Assembly: GCA_963169055.1 (NCBI GenBank)
Contig: CAUJFU010000442.1
Location: 1 to 16,616, forward strand
DNA length: 16,616 nt
Direction: 5' to 3'
Origin: Myxococcota bacterium
GTDB lineage: Bacteria > Myxococcota_C > UBA6777
The notes under the pieces were generated by a model, which did not search any database, was not told where the DNA came from, and saw only the letters and a program-made list of their open reading frames with translations. Both the position numbers and the translations under genes were made by a program. Below, one piece after another: positions 1 to 7,427 of the stretch (position 1 is its first letter; each line of letters starts with the position of its first letter).

Positions 1-1
1 C

Positions 2-757
2 TGGCGAAAACTCGAAGGCGGCTACGTCAAGAAGAATTGGTGGGGACATACCCAGTTGCGCATCGAAGCGATTGATGCACCTGAGACGCACTTCAAAGAC
101 GCCCATCAGCCGCGCAAATGGGCGGATGCTTCGACCGATGCACTCTTGCAGATCATGGGCTTCCGCGATGTCGCATGGGATAGCGGACGCAGCGCCGTCA
201 AAAGCGTGGCGCAAGATGGCTTACCCGGCTACATCTTGAGCCGCGCAACAGACACCTACAAACGCCCGATCGCCTTTGTCTTCTCAGGAGAAACCGCCCA
301 CGCAGATGGGGCATCTGTGAATCTTGATGTGGCGACGATCAAGGAAAGTCTCAACTACAAGATGATGGCCGCAGGGCAAGCGTATCCGATGTTTTACCAA
401 GGCTTCTTTTCCGATCTGCGCGATGTGATGGTGGCAGCCCTCAACGAAGCGCGCAACAAAGGAACGGGGTTATGGTCTGCGGATCGTTCGGGAGCGGGTG
501 ACGATCTGCCCGATCTCAAGAGCATTACAGAAAAGACCTTGATCTTTCCAAAGCTGTTTCGTCGAATGGTGACACACTTTAGCAGCGGGGGCCGCGTGGA
601 AGATCTGCCCAAGTTTCTCGAAGGCTTAAAAGAACCCGTGTTGATCTTGTCAAAACAACACTTCACGCATTTTGACAACGTGATCGCAGTCGAAGGAAAA
701 CGTGTGAAGATGTTGTATCCGCCGGAAGATCTGGTATTTTTGCCCGTGCCGTCCTGA
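2..757 (+). CDS. Staphylococcal nuclease-like (TNase/SNase) protein, 5' end outside window
   Basis: The frame is open from base 2, so the first 251 codons visible here are the C-terminal part of a longer gene; the TTG at 56 is internal. The visible part begins within an SNase fold. IDAPETH (codons 24-30) matches the family's (V/I)D-x-PET segment. Counting from the first codon, R20, D25 and E28 correspond to SNase R35, D40 and E43, and R88 in YKRPIAFVF to R87. A helix rich in Ala/Arg ends at GTGLW (codon 158), the usual end of the fold. Family knowledge suggests Ca-dependent phosphodiester hydrolysis of DNA or RNA, often extracellular. An additional C-terminal region of about 90 residues (codons 159-251) is not recognised. 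The spacing between E28 and R88 is longer than in the S. aureus enzyme. The third metal ligand (D21 equivalent) lies upstream of the window, so activity cannot be fully judged. The LRR gene follows 15 bp downstream. Confidence 0.75.
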   Translation, partial: WRKLEGGYVKKNWWGHTQLRIEAIDAPETHFKDAHQPRKWADASTDALLQIMGFRDVAWDSGRSAVKSVAQDGLPGYILSRATDTYKRPIAFVFSGETAHADGASVNLDVATIKESLNYKMMAAGQAYPMFYQGFFSDLRDVMVAALNEARNKGTGLWSADRSGAGDDLPDLKSITEKTLIFPKLFRRMVTHFSSGGRVEDLPKFLEGLKEPVLILSKQHFTHFDNVIAVEGKRVKMLYPPEDLVFLPVPS

Positions 758-772
758 GATGGGGATGTGTTG

Positions 773-1888
773 ATGTCTGGATTTGCGGAACTACGGGCCA
801 TTTTGATCAAAGATCCCAGCAAAGAACATTGGGAGCGCTTGTTGGGATTGTTCTTAAACTGGCCGACCTCCGATGAACGCGACGCAGCCGTCATGTACGC
901 ACGAAGTCACCTGGGTGGATGGCCTCCTTGGTTGCGGTGTTTTTCGTCGATTGCTCCGCATCATCCGGCATGGTCGTTGGCGCAATCGGTGGCGCTCAAA
1001 GAGGCCGATTGCCGCCATTGGCGACGACTCAAAAGCTATCCGCAGATCACCCACCTGACACTCGAAGCTCCGCTTTCTCGCCGCGATATCGAAGGACTCG
1101 AAGAGTTGGAGACCTTGCGTGGGCTTTGCTTGAAGCGCTGTGTTTGGCTCGAAGATACGCAGCGATTGGCGGGTCTGGCTCACCTCGAAACCTTGTTGTT
1201 GCAAGGATGCACTCAAGTCCGTGAAGTGAGCGGGATCGCCTCTTTGCGCAACCTACGGGCCTTGGAAGTCACAGAAGCCCCTCAGCTTCTTGATGCTGCT
1301 GCGCTCGCTGCGTTGCCTTTGGAACGCTTGTCTCTGCGCGGGAACTTGGCGCTCTCGACGATCCGCCCCCTCGAAGCGCTCCCCACGCTTCACACCTTGG
1401 ATATCGGCTCTTGCGTTCAATTGGAAACACAAGATTTGGGCGTTCTGTCAAAACTTCCCCACCTGCGGTCGCTTGCGCTTTGTGACCTCCCCGCCCTCAA
1501 ACGCCTACCCTCGCTTCCTGCCCTGTCTTCCTTGGATATTAGCTTTTGTGGAGCGCTCGAATCTCTCGAAGGTCTCGAACCATCCGCATCTCTCACTCAG
1601 ATCCAAGCCGTGGGCGCAACGCTGTTAAAAGATATCCATGCCTTGGCGGGGCATCGATATCTCGAACGGCTCGACTTGAGCCGTTGCCTTGCTCTCAAGC
1701 ATATCGCTGCGCTGGCCTCTTTACCCGCCCTCTGCGATCTGAACCTGCGCATCGGAAAAGGAAAAATCAGCTACGCCGACCCGCTGCCTCACCTTCAACC
1801 CAAGCCTTACATCGCTTGGATGGAAGTTCGCGGCATGGTGGAACCCTACCAACAACGTATCGCCCAACATTGGGGACGATGCAGCTAA
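773..1888 (+). CDS. Leucine-rich-repeat protein
   Basis: The protein has about 371 residues. Residues 1-90 form a Trp-rich, apparently helical N-terminal region of unknown type. From about residue 94 to 326 there are roughly eleven repeats of the pattern LxxLxLxxCxxL, for example LETLLLQGCTQV, LHTLDIGSCVQL and LERLDLSRCLAL. The tail of about 45 residues is non-repetitive. Many repeats keep a Cys at the asparagine-ladder position, typical of cysteine-type LRRs. No signal peptide or membrane segment is seen, so the protein is probably cytoplasmic and acts by protein binding; the partner is unknown. Start choice: ATG at 773 has GGGGA about 7 bp upstream. GTG at 767 is a possible alternative that adds two residues. 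It lies 15 bp after the nuclease-like gene and 52 bp before the histidine kinase, so it may share their transcript. Confidence 0.8.
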   Translation: MSGFAELRAILIKDPSKEHWERLLGLFLNWPTSDERDAAVMYARSHLGGWPPWLRCFSSIAPHHPAWSLAQSVALKEADCRHWRRLKSYPQITHLTLEAPLSRRDIEGLEELETLRGLCLKRCVWLEDTQRLAGLAHLETLLLQGCTQVREVSGIASLRNLRALEVTEAPQLLDAAALAALPLERLSLRGNLALSTIRPLEALPTLHTLDIGSCVQLETQDLGVLSKLPHLRSLALCDLPALKRLPSLPALSSLDISFCGALESLEGLEPSASLTQIQAVGATLLKDIHALAGHRYLERLDLSRCLALKHIAALASLPALCDLNLRIGKGKISYADPLPHLQPKPYIAWMEVRGMVEPYQQRIAQHWGRCS

Positions 1889-1940
1889 ATACACACAGCC
1901 CCAAACACCGCCCGCGCAGCTCGCGGCGCATGGAGGCAGG

Positions 1941-2966
1941 ATGCAACGAAGCTACCACTTGTGGGTGCCGATCTTGTGGGGGGCCTTGGCGATCTCCTTT
2001 ACGTTGGCGATCCTTGTGGGTTGGAGCATTTTATTTACTTACTACTACACGCTGCACACGCGGATCCATCGGGTTCCTGATCTGGGGGTGGGGTATTGGT
2101 TTTTGTTGGCGTTGGGATGTTTGTTTTTGGTGGCGATCATCGTAGCGGTGATCTTTTTGTTGATCGGAAATATCCGAAAAACCTTGGATATCCGTCATCA
2201 GAATGTCTTCTTGGATGGCGTCACGCACGAATTCAAATCGCCCCTTGCGAGCATCCGCTTGTGCCTTGAGACGATGGAAATGCGCAGCCTCCCACCCGAC
2301 CTACAAAAACGCTTTGTGCAGATGATGATGAAAGATGTGGAACGGCTGAGTACATTTGTCGAACATATTTTGGGAGCAAGTCGCCTTGAACACGATGCTT
2401 GGGGCATGCAAAAAAAACAAGTGAGCCTACAAGATATCGTCTTGCGTAGTATCCAAGCCGTTCGCGGTCGCTACGAGAAAAACTTCCCTGAGATCGACTG
2501 TGTGGATCGGCTTCCTGCTGCGCCAACGCTCCTACACACCGATCCGCTCGCCCTTGAGACCATCCTGATCAACCTGCTCGATAACGCCATCAAATACTCA
2601 CCCGATCCAGCACACGTCATCGTTTGCCTCGAAAAGCACGAAAAATCCGTGCGCATCACCGTTGAAGATCGAGGCATCGGTATTCCCAAACGCTTCTTAA
2701 AGCGGATATTTCAGCGCTTTTATCGAATCCCCCGCGAACAAACACCCATGCCTCGTGGAACAGGGCTTGGTTTGTACGTGGTCGCCTCGTTGGTTCAGCA
2801 TCTAGGTGGCTCCATCCAAGCCCAAAGTGAAGGTGAGGGCCAAGGCTCTCGCTTTTTGGTGGATCTGCCTTGTCAAGCCACGCCCACCCAAGCCGAGATC
2901 CACAAAACGACGACTGGAGAAAGCGGTGGCAACGAGATCATCGCTGAAAAAAGCAAAGGAGTTTGA
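1941..2966 (+). CDS. Sensor histidine kinase, two-helix membrane anchor
   Basis: The protein has 341 residues. Two hydrophobic segments (about 8-36 and 51-76) enclose a loop of only about 14 residues, so there is no extracytoplasmic sensor domain and no HAMP domain. The dimerisation/phosphoacceptor region follows directly, with H96 in the H-box VTHEFKSPLA. The catalytic ATPase domain has N-box LINLLDNAIKYSP, G1 VEDRGIGIP, F-box FQRFYR and G2 GTGLGLYV, so all kinase motifs are intact. Family knowledge: autophosphorylation on His and phosphotransfer to the cognate regulator, here almost certainly the gene one base downstream. The short loop suggests sensing within the membrane or through a partner. 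The start ATG has GGAGG at 1932-1936. The C-terminal 30 residues after the ATPase domain are polar and probably disordered. Confidence 0.95.
   Translation: MQRSYHLWVPILWGALAISFTLAILVGWSILFTYYYTLHTRIHRVPDLGVGYWFLLALGCLFLVAIIVAVIFLLIGNIRKTLDIRHQNVFLDGVTHEFKSPLASIRLCLETMEMRSLPPDLQKRFVQMMMKDVERLSTFVEHILGASRLEHDAWGMQKKQVSLQDIVLRSIQAVRGRYEKNFPEIDCVDRLPAAPTLLHTDPLALETILINLLDNAIKYSPDPAHVIVCLEKHEKSVRITVEDRGIGIPKRFLKRIFQRFYRIPREQTPMPRGTGLGLYVVASLVQHLGGSIQAQSEGEGQGSRFLVDLPCQATPTQAEIHKTTTGESGGNEIIAEKSKGV
2955..2961 (+). promoter_or_regulatory. Ribosome binding site fixing the response regulator start
   Basis: AAAGGAG lies 6 bp before GTG 2968, inside the last codons of the histidine kinase gene. The same frame is open further upstream to 2806, but the upstream part overlaps the kinase ATPase domain and does not resemble a receiver. 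This site together with the receiver N-terminus (KILLVEDE) fixes the start at 2968. Confidence 0.75.
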
Positions 2967-2967
2967 T

Positions 2968-3678
2968 GTGCCTCAGACAAAAATCTTGTTGGTAGAAGAT
3001 GAGGAACACCTCGCTTTTACGCTCAACTTCAACCTACAAGCAGAAGGTTATACCGTCACAACGGTTGGGACACTTCGCGAAGCGCGCCAAGCCATCGCAC
3101 AGAGCGAGCCCCACCTGATCGTCTTGGACGTCATGTTGCCCGATGGCGAGGGTTATACGCTTTGCCAAGAACTACGCAGCGCGCAAAAGCGCCTTCCGAT
3201 CTTGCTGTTGACGGCCAAAGGCACACCCGAAGATATCGTCACGGGCCTTGAATCGGGTGCAGACGACTACGTCACCAAGCCCTTTGTCTTAAAAGAACTT
3301 TTGGCGCGGCTGAAAGCCCTGTTGCGACGGCATCTGTGGCGCACCCCGATCCCCCAAACCAGCGAAAACATCTACCAGTTTTCCCAACACAGCATCAACT
3401 TCGACACCTACGAAGTCAAAGCCCACGGCCAACCTGTCGAACTGACCCCGCTAGAGATCCGATTGTTTCGCTACTTTACCGAACACGAAGATCAAGTGGT
3501 CTCCCGCGAAACTTTGCTCGAAGAAGTCTGGGGCGTTTCAGGACAGAACTACACACGAACGGTTGACAATTTCTTGATGCGTTTGCGCCGAACCTTTGAG
3601 GACGATCCCACCCAACCCAAGCACTTTTTGACTGTACGCGGCGCGGGTTATCGCTTCTTGTCAGCTCCTCCCGCGTAA
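2968..3678 (+). CDS. OmpR/PhoB-family response regulator
   Basis: The protein has 236 residues, the normal length for the family. The receiver domain (about 4-118) has acidic pocket E10/D11, phosphoacceptor D54 in LIVLDVMLPDGEGY, T82 and K104 in KPF. The winged-helix DNA-binding domain (about 137-234) has the usual LTPLEIRLFRYF and TRTVDNFLMRLRRTF segments and ends with RGAGYRFL. GTG at 2968 is the start, chosen from the ribosome binding site and the receiver N-terminus. It begins one base after the kinase stop codon, so kinase and regulator are translationally linked and form a cognate pair. Phosphorylation by the kinase should promote dimerisation and promoter binding; targets are not visible in the window. 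It converges with the Ser/Thr kinase gene 81 bp away. Confidence 0.96.
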   Translation: MPQTKILLVEDEEHLAFTLNFNLQAEGYTVTTVGTLREARQAIAQSEPHLIVLDVMLPDGEGYTLCQELRSAQKRLPILLLTAKGTPEDIVTGLESGADDYVTKPFVLKELLARLKALLRRHLWRTPIPQTSENIYQFSQHSINFDTYEVKAHGQPVELTPLEIRLFRYFTEHEDQVVSRETLLEEVWGVSGQNYTRTVDNFLMRLRRTFEDDPTQPKHFLTVRGAGYRFLSAPPA

Positions 3679-3693
3679 AAAAAGCTGAACAAG
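3657..3693. terminator. Possible stem-loop at the convergent gene ends
   Basis: CTTGTCAGCT (3657-3666) pairs with AGCTGA-A-CAAG (3683-3693) with a single bulged A and a 16-nt loop that contains the response regulator stop codon and the A-tract 3677-3683. There is no T-tract after the stem on the + strand. On the - strand the T7 lies in the loop rather than after the stem. This is therefore not a standard intrinsic terminator, though it sits where two convergent transcripts meet. The rest of 3679-3759 shows nothing else. Confidence 0.25.
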
Positions 3694-3759
3694 CGAGTAG
3701 CTCCAAGCAAACGGAGGAAAGTGCGCATTTTGGGGAGTTTTGTGAGGGCGGCGAACGCG

Positions 3760-5898
3760 CTACCACGAAAGGGGGAGGCGAGACAGTATGTTGGTTTGGA
3801 AGAGAAGGGTTTTGCATTGCCGTTTGGTGGCGTCGCGTTGTTGAAGAAAACACAGGTCTTGTTTTCCACTACGCACAGAGATCGTTTCGCCCGATGGGCC
3901 TAGGCGGATGGAAGCGCCTCTTTTCATCCAATACACCCAGACGGAAGGGTCGCTTGTGACGAGGAGGGTTGCTGTCTGCGATGTTTTCCCAAGCGTTTGC
4001 CCGCTACGGTTTTGGGAAGGGGCAGAACGCTCGTTGTGGGGGCGAGAGGGCAGTGTTTTTTCGCGATCGATGCGAGGCTGGAGGATCTGGGGTTCGCCGT
4101 TGTCTGGGGGGGTTTGGTTTTGTTGCGGAACCAAGAAGGCGAACGCAAGCAGAATCGCCGCCAAGATCAAAAGCAAGACAAGGATCGTTCCCCACAAGCG
4201 CAATCGGTTGGGTCGTGGAGTCTCATCGGGCTGAGGAGGAGGCGGTGGCTGCGAGGTTACAGCGATTTCGTTTGCGTTGGCGGGAACAGAGCGCCCGAGA
4301 GGTTGAGCAGGGAGCGAACCATTCGACGAGATAGCTTTGGCCTCGGAAGCTTGACGGGCGGCTTTTTCGGCTTCTGCACGCGACTTGGATTCTTTGTCAG
4401 CCTGTTGGATAGCGAGCAACTCCTCACTCGGTTCGACCACTTGGGTCTTTGAGGAAGCCACAGGTACTTGGCGCGCAGCAGAATCCGCCGAAGGATGAGG
4501 CCAAGCAGCCTCCTCTGAATTCTTCGTGCGGGATTCGCTGGTGATTCGAGGGTTGTGCTCGCGTGGTTGGCTGCGTGCTTTGTTGGCGAGCGTAGGTTCC
4601 ACGTCGTCAAGGATATCCGAAAAAGAGAGATCCCCTGCAAGCGCCGTCGTATCGCCATGTTCGATGGGTAGTGAATAAAGCATCAAGGGCGAAGAACCTT
4701 GAACCGTTTGTAACGCGGCCACCGTGGCTTCTTCGGGAGGCTCATCAGGGAGCAAGCCCCGCAAGTCAGGGGGAAGTGTCGGTTGTTTGGGTGCGTGATA
4801 GGCAGAAGGTGGCGGAGGGATGGGCGGTTTTGCAGGGAGGGCTTGGCTTTCTGTGGTGGTGCTGTTGTCAGCGCCGCGTGGGTCGGTATCCAACGAGCCT
4901 TGATCGCGTTGTGCGGCAAGATTTTCGACTAAAGCGCCGATGTCATCGTCTTGTTCGTCGATGGCCTCTTTATAAAAAGCAGCGAGATCTTCTTGATCGA
5001 TGAATTGGTTGTATTGTCGGAGGATCTTGTCGATGGCGCGTTGGACTTCACGAGCGTTTTCAAAGCGTTCGTTGGGATCTTTGGCCAACAACCGAAAGAT
5101 CAACGCTTCGAGTTCGGGGGGAAGCCCGCGAACCCATCTTCCGAGCGGTTCGGGTTGTCCTTGGGAGACAAGCATCATGATGGAAAACACATCGTCACTC
5201 TCAAAAGCCCGATAGCCACAGCACAATTCGTAAAGGATCGAACCTAGCGCAAACAGATCAGAGCGCGCATCCAAGGGGCGCGACAAGACTTGTTCGGGGG
5301 ACATATACGAAGGAGTACCTTTAATGCGTCCTGCGCTGGTTTCATCGCCGCTGCTTGGAGCGTTGGTGGCTTTGGCGATGCCAAAGTCGATCACTTTGAC
5401 GTACCCCGTCCCGGTCAAGAGAATATTGCTTGGTTTGAGATCGCGGTGGACAAGATGAAGCGCGTTGCCGTCGCGATCGATGTGGCTGTGCGCGTAATGA
5501 AGTCCTTTGCACACTTCCGTCACGATGGTGGCTGCAACAGACCACGGGAACGCGGGATGGTTTTTGCGCTGTCGGTGCTGGAGCAACATCTCCAGATCCA
5601 AGCCTTGGATACGCTCCATCGCGATATACACGAGATCTTGTTCTTCGCCGATGTCGTAGATCTCGACGATGTTGGGGTGTTGGAGCCTCGCAGCAAGGCG
5701 CGCCTCGCGCAACAGCGCTTGCTGCATATCGATCTCATTTTCCCCTTCCACACGAACACATTTAAGAACCACGTCCTTGGAGAAATCCGCCATCCCCATC
5801 TGATGGGCTTCCCAGACCTCTGCCTGTCCGCCTTCGCGCAAACGACCCGTCAGTTGGTACTTTCCGTTGCCGATTGTGATGCCCGGTCTTAGATCCAT
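3760..5898 (-). CDS. Membrane-anchored eukaryote-like Ser/Thr protein kinase
   Basis: The protein has 712 residues. The kinase domain (about 14-290) has a glycine-loop remnant LREGGQAEVW, ATP-binding K46, catalytic loop HRDLKPSN (D153), metal-binding DFG (D171) and GTPSYMSPEQ, all consistent with an active kinase. Residues about 340-560 form a long Pro/Ala/Glu-rich linker, probably disordered. A transmembrane helix spans about 566-589, followed by an outside tail of about 123 residues. The last 70 of these (ATLLVTSDPSVWVYW onward) resemble a short or degenerate PEGA domain. Start choice: ATG 5898 is preceded by GGAGAG, and the frame is open further upstream without homology. The gene stands alone on this strand, converging with the response regulator and divergent from the gene at 6345. 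Its segment around FSKDVVLK and its post-kinase helices resemble the kinase at 13294-15147, so the two are probably paralogous. Signal and substrates are unknown. Confidence 0.92.
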   Translation of the reverse strand: MDLRPGITIGNGKYQLTGRLREGGQAEVWEAHQMGMADFSKDVVLKCVRVEGENEIDMQQALLREARLAARLQHPNIVEIYDIGEEQDLVYIAMERIQGLDLEMLLQHRQRKNHPAFPWSVAATIVTEVCKGLHYAHSHIDRDGNALHLVHRDLKPSNILLTGTGYVKVIDFGIAKATNAPSSGDETSAGRIKGTPSYMSPEQVLSRPLDARSDLFALGSILYELCCGYRAFESDDVFSIMMLVSQGQPEPLGRWVRGLPPELEALIFRLLAKDPNERFENAREVQRAIDKILRQYNQFIDQEDLAAFYKEAIDEQDDDIGALVENLAAQRDQGSLDTDPRGADNSTTTESQALPAKPPIPPPPSAYHAPKQPTLPPDLRGLLPDEPPEEATVAALQTVQGSSPLMLYSLPIEHGDTTALAGDLSFSDILDDVEPTLANKARSQPREHNPRITSESRTKNSEEAAWPHPSADSAARQVPVASSKTQVVEPSEELLAIQQADKESKSRAEAEKAARQASEAKAISSNGSLPAQPLGRSVPANANEIAVTSQPPPPPQPDETPRPNRLRLWGTILVLLLILAAILLAFAFLVPQQNQTPPDNGEPQILQPRIDREKTLPSRPHNERSAPSQNRSGQTLGKTSQTATLLVTSDPSVWVYWMKRGASIRLGPSGETISVRSGKQDLCFLQQRDATKRQCKTLLFQTNILSRLPLSW

Positions 5899-6344
5899 CC
5901 CGGCTCTCCGTTGCCCGTGTGCATATCCAAGTTTTTGTTTTCCTTTATCAAACGACCCTTGCGCGCAGTACATCGCATCCTAGCAGATCCGAGATCACTT
6001 GGCTACAATCTCGACACGCTTCTCACCTCTTGCGCCTTTCGCACCTGCTGTCTTCGCACACGGCAGTTTGACGCAAAGAGCTTTTCGGATCCCTCTCAGA
6101 ATAACACCTCTCCTCCGCTGAGATCGAAAAAGATGTTGAGTCTTTTCAAAAAAATCCGTACCCTATCCCAAGATCCCTTTTGTGGCCGTTTTTTACACAA
6201 CTCGGCCCCTTGCGCTGTGCGTCCCGCAGATCAAGACTCCAGCGCTACCGTTCTCTCGGTCTTTTGTTCTCTCGAATGCCATCTGTGATCTTGCACCTCT
6301 AGAAATCTCTGGGACTGCCTCTCTTGCTGTTAAAGGCTTTTTCG
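5899..6344. other. Divergent intergenic region without a convincing gene
   Basis: These 446 bases separate two divergent genes and should hold both promoters. The middle part is more A/T-rich than the neighbouring genes. A possible extended -10 for the kinase is noted separately. For the + strand gene I see no convincing -35/-10 pair: TTGACG at 6068 lacks a well-spaced -10. A short inverted repeat GGCCG (6184-6188)/CGGCC (6203-6207) and AAAAGA/TCTTTT around 6128-6146 are weak. A frame open from TTG 5911 to 6288 has no ribosome binding site and no recognisable protein. Confidence 0.6.
5977..5985 (-). promoter_or_regulatory. Possible extended -10 element for the Ser/Thr kinase gene
   Basis: On the - strand this reads TGCTAGGAT, an extended -10 (TGn plus TAGGAT) about 80 bp before the kinase ATG. 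No good -35 lies 16-18 bp upstream; TTGTAG is present but about 20 bp away. Pattern matching only. Confidence 0.25.
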
Positions 6345-7421
6345 ATGAAGCAACTCATTGAGCTTATCCACGAATATCAAAACCTTAGCCGCAAGCGTAA
6401 GCGTTCAAACCAACCGCTCAGCGAACCAGAACAAGCACGCCTTGATGAACTCCGCCTGTATCTCGATCAACATCTGCGCAACGAGCAAAACGCACAAAAC
6501 GCACAACGCCACCGCCAAAGCCGACCGCGCCTTCAGCCCGTGAATCTCGAAGAAACTTACCGCGACCTCGACACACTTTCTCTCCAAGCCCCCCAAACAG
6601 AGAGATCCGCTCCATCCGCACAATCATCCACCTATCATGCCTCATATTCCGCTCCATCCACACAATCATCCACCTATCATGCCCCATCTTCCGCACCATC
6701 CACACAATCTCCCACCTATCATGCCCCATCCTCCGCTCCATCCACACAATCATCCGCGCAATCAGCCACCTACCATGCCCCGTCCTCTGCGCCGTCTCTT
6801 CCAACAAGGCCCGAAGATGCGCCCTATATCCCATCAGGGCCTTCGTTTCCCGCTGCATCACTCGAAGTCCTCGACCTTCAGCGCTTGCGTGAACAAATCG
6901 AACACCCCAAACGCACCCACACCGAGCAGCCCCAACCCGCGTTCCATCCCCCAAGCCACACTAGCATCCGCACGCTTCGCCACATCTCCAACCAAGGCAC
7001 TTCTTCGATCGATCAACTCCCCGAAGCCTCGGCCCTCAAAACATCTCGCCCTCAACCTCCCCCCTCTCAACCTCCCATCCCTGCGTCGAATACATCGTCT
7101 CAAGATCGCTGGCACTTTCTCCCACGCCCTGCCACCCACGCCGAAGCAGAAGCCTTACCCATCCGCGTCCATTCCCCATCCACCGCCGGTATCGTAGAGC
7201 ACGACCTCGCTCACCTTGGCCTCGAACTCAACCTCCCCGAAGAAGAGACCCCTCACCCCCATTCGTCTCCCTTTGGAACCGCCGCACCTTCCGCACTTTC
7301 TCTTCCCTTGTTGATCGAACTTCGACGCCTCGAACACAAGCGCCGCCGAAGCCCCCTCGCCGCTCACGAAGAAACCCGCTTCCGCGAGATCATGGATCAA
7401 GTGTTTCTCGCCATCGATTGA
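6345..7421 (+). CDS. Repeat-containing protein with similar N- and C-terminal helical modules
   Basis: The protein has 358 residues and its function is not recognised. Residues 4-41 (LIEL, then KRKRS, PLSEPEQARLDEL) and 323-355 (LIELRRLEHKRRRSPL, then EETRFREIM) follow the same pattern: LIEL, a basic KR-x-R cluster, PL, then E-x-x-R with an amphipathic helix. Short modules of this kind precede PilZ domains in some myxobacterial proteins as I recall, but no PilZ domain is present. The middle (about 45-320) is Pro/Ser/Gln/His-rich and probably disordered, with a 14-residue tandem repeat at 88-151. No signal peptide or membrane helix is visible. Start choice: ATG 6345 has AAAGG (6332-6336) 8 bp upstream; TTG 6324 is less likely. 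It ends 6 bp from the convergent acyl-CoA synthetase stop. It could be a scaffold or adaptor, which is a guess. Confidence 0.7.
   Translation: MKQLIELIHEYQNLSRKRKRSNQPLSEPEQARLDELRLYLDQHLRNEQNAQNAQRHRQSRPRLQPVNLEETYRDLDTLSLQAPQTERSAPSAQSSTYHASYSAPSTQSSTYHAPSSAPSTQSPTYHAPSSAPSTQSSAQSATYHAPSSAPSLPTRPEDAPYIPSGPSFPAASLEVLDLQRLREQIEHPKRTHTEQPQPAFHPPSHTSIRTLRHISNQGTSSIDQLPEASALKTSRPQPPPSQPPIPASNTSSQDRWHFLPRPATHAEAEALPIRVHSPSTAGIVEHDLAHLGLELNLPEEETPHPHSSPFGTAAPSALSLPLLIELRRLEHKRRRSPLAAHEETRFREIMDQVFLAID
6606..6797 (+). repeat. 42-bp in-frame tandem repeat (about 4.3 copies)
   Basis: Copies begin at 6606, 6648 and 6690 (42 bp each) and 6732 (54 bp, carrying a 12-bp local expansion), then a partial copy at 6786. 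Each encodes 14 residues close to SAPSTQSSTYHAPS. The copies are nearly identical at the DNA level, which suggests recent expansion by slippage or recombination. Confidence 0.92.
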
Positions 7422-7427
7422 GTTCTC

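Noticed and set aside
2806-2967. Upstream extension of the response regulator
   Set aside because: It lies within the histidine kinase ATPase domain and adds residues unlike any receiver; GTG 2968 has a well-placed ribosome binding site.
5911-6288. Open frame of 125 codons in the divergent gap
   Set aside because: Starts with TTG, has no ribosome binding site, resembles no protein and overlaps the region expected to hold promoters.
6606-6797. Tandem repeat considered as a CRISPR-like array
   Set aside because: No unique spacers; the units are contiguous, in frame and encode one low-complexity protein segment.
6418-6954. - strand open frame with a periodic Met/Trp/Arg pattern
   Set aside because: The periodicity is the reverse reading of the 42-bp coding repeat.
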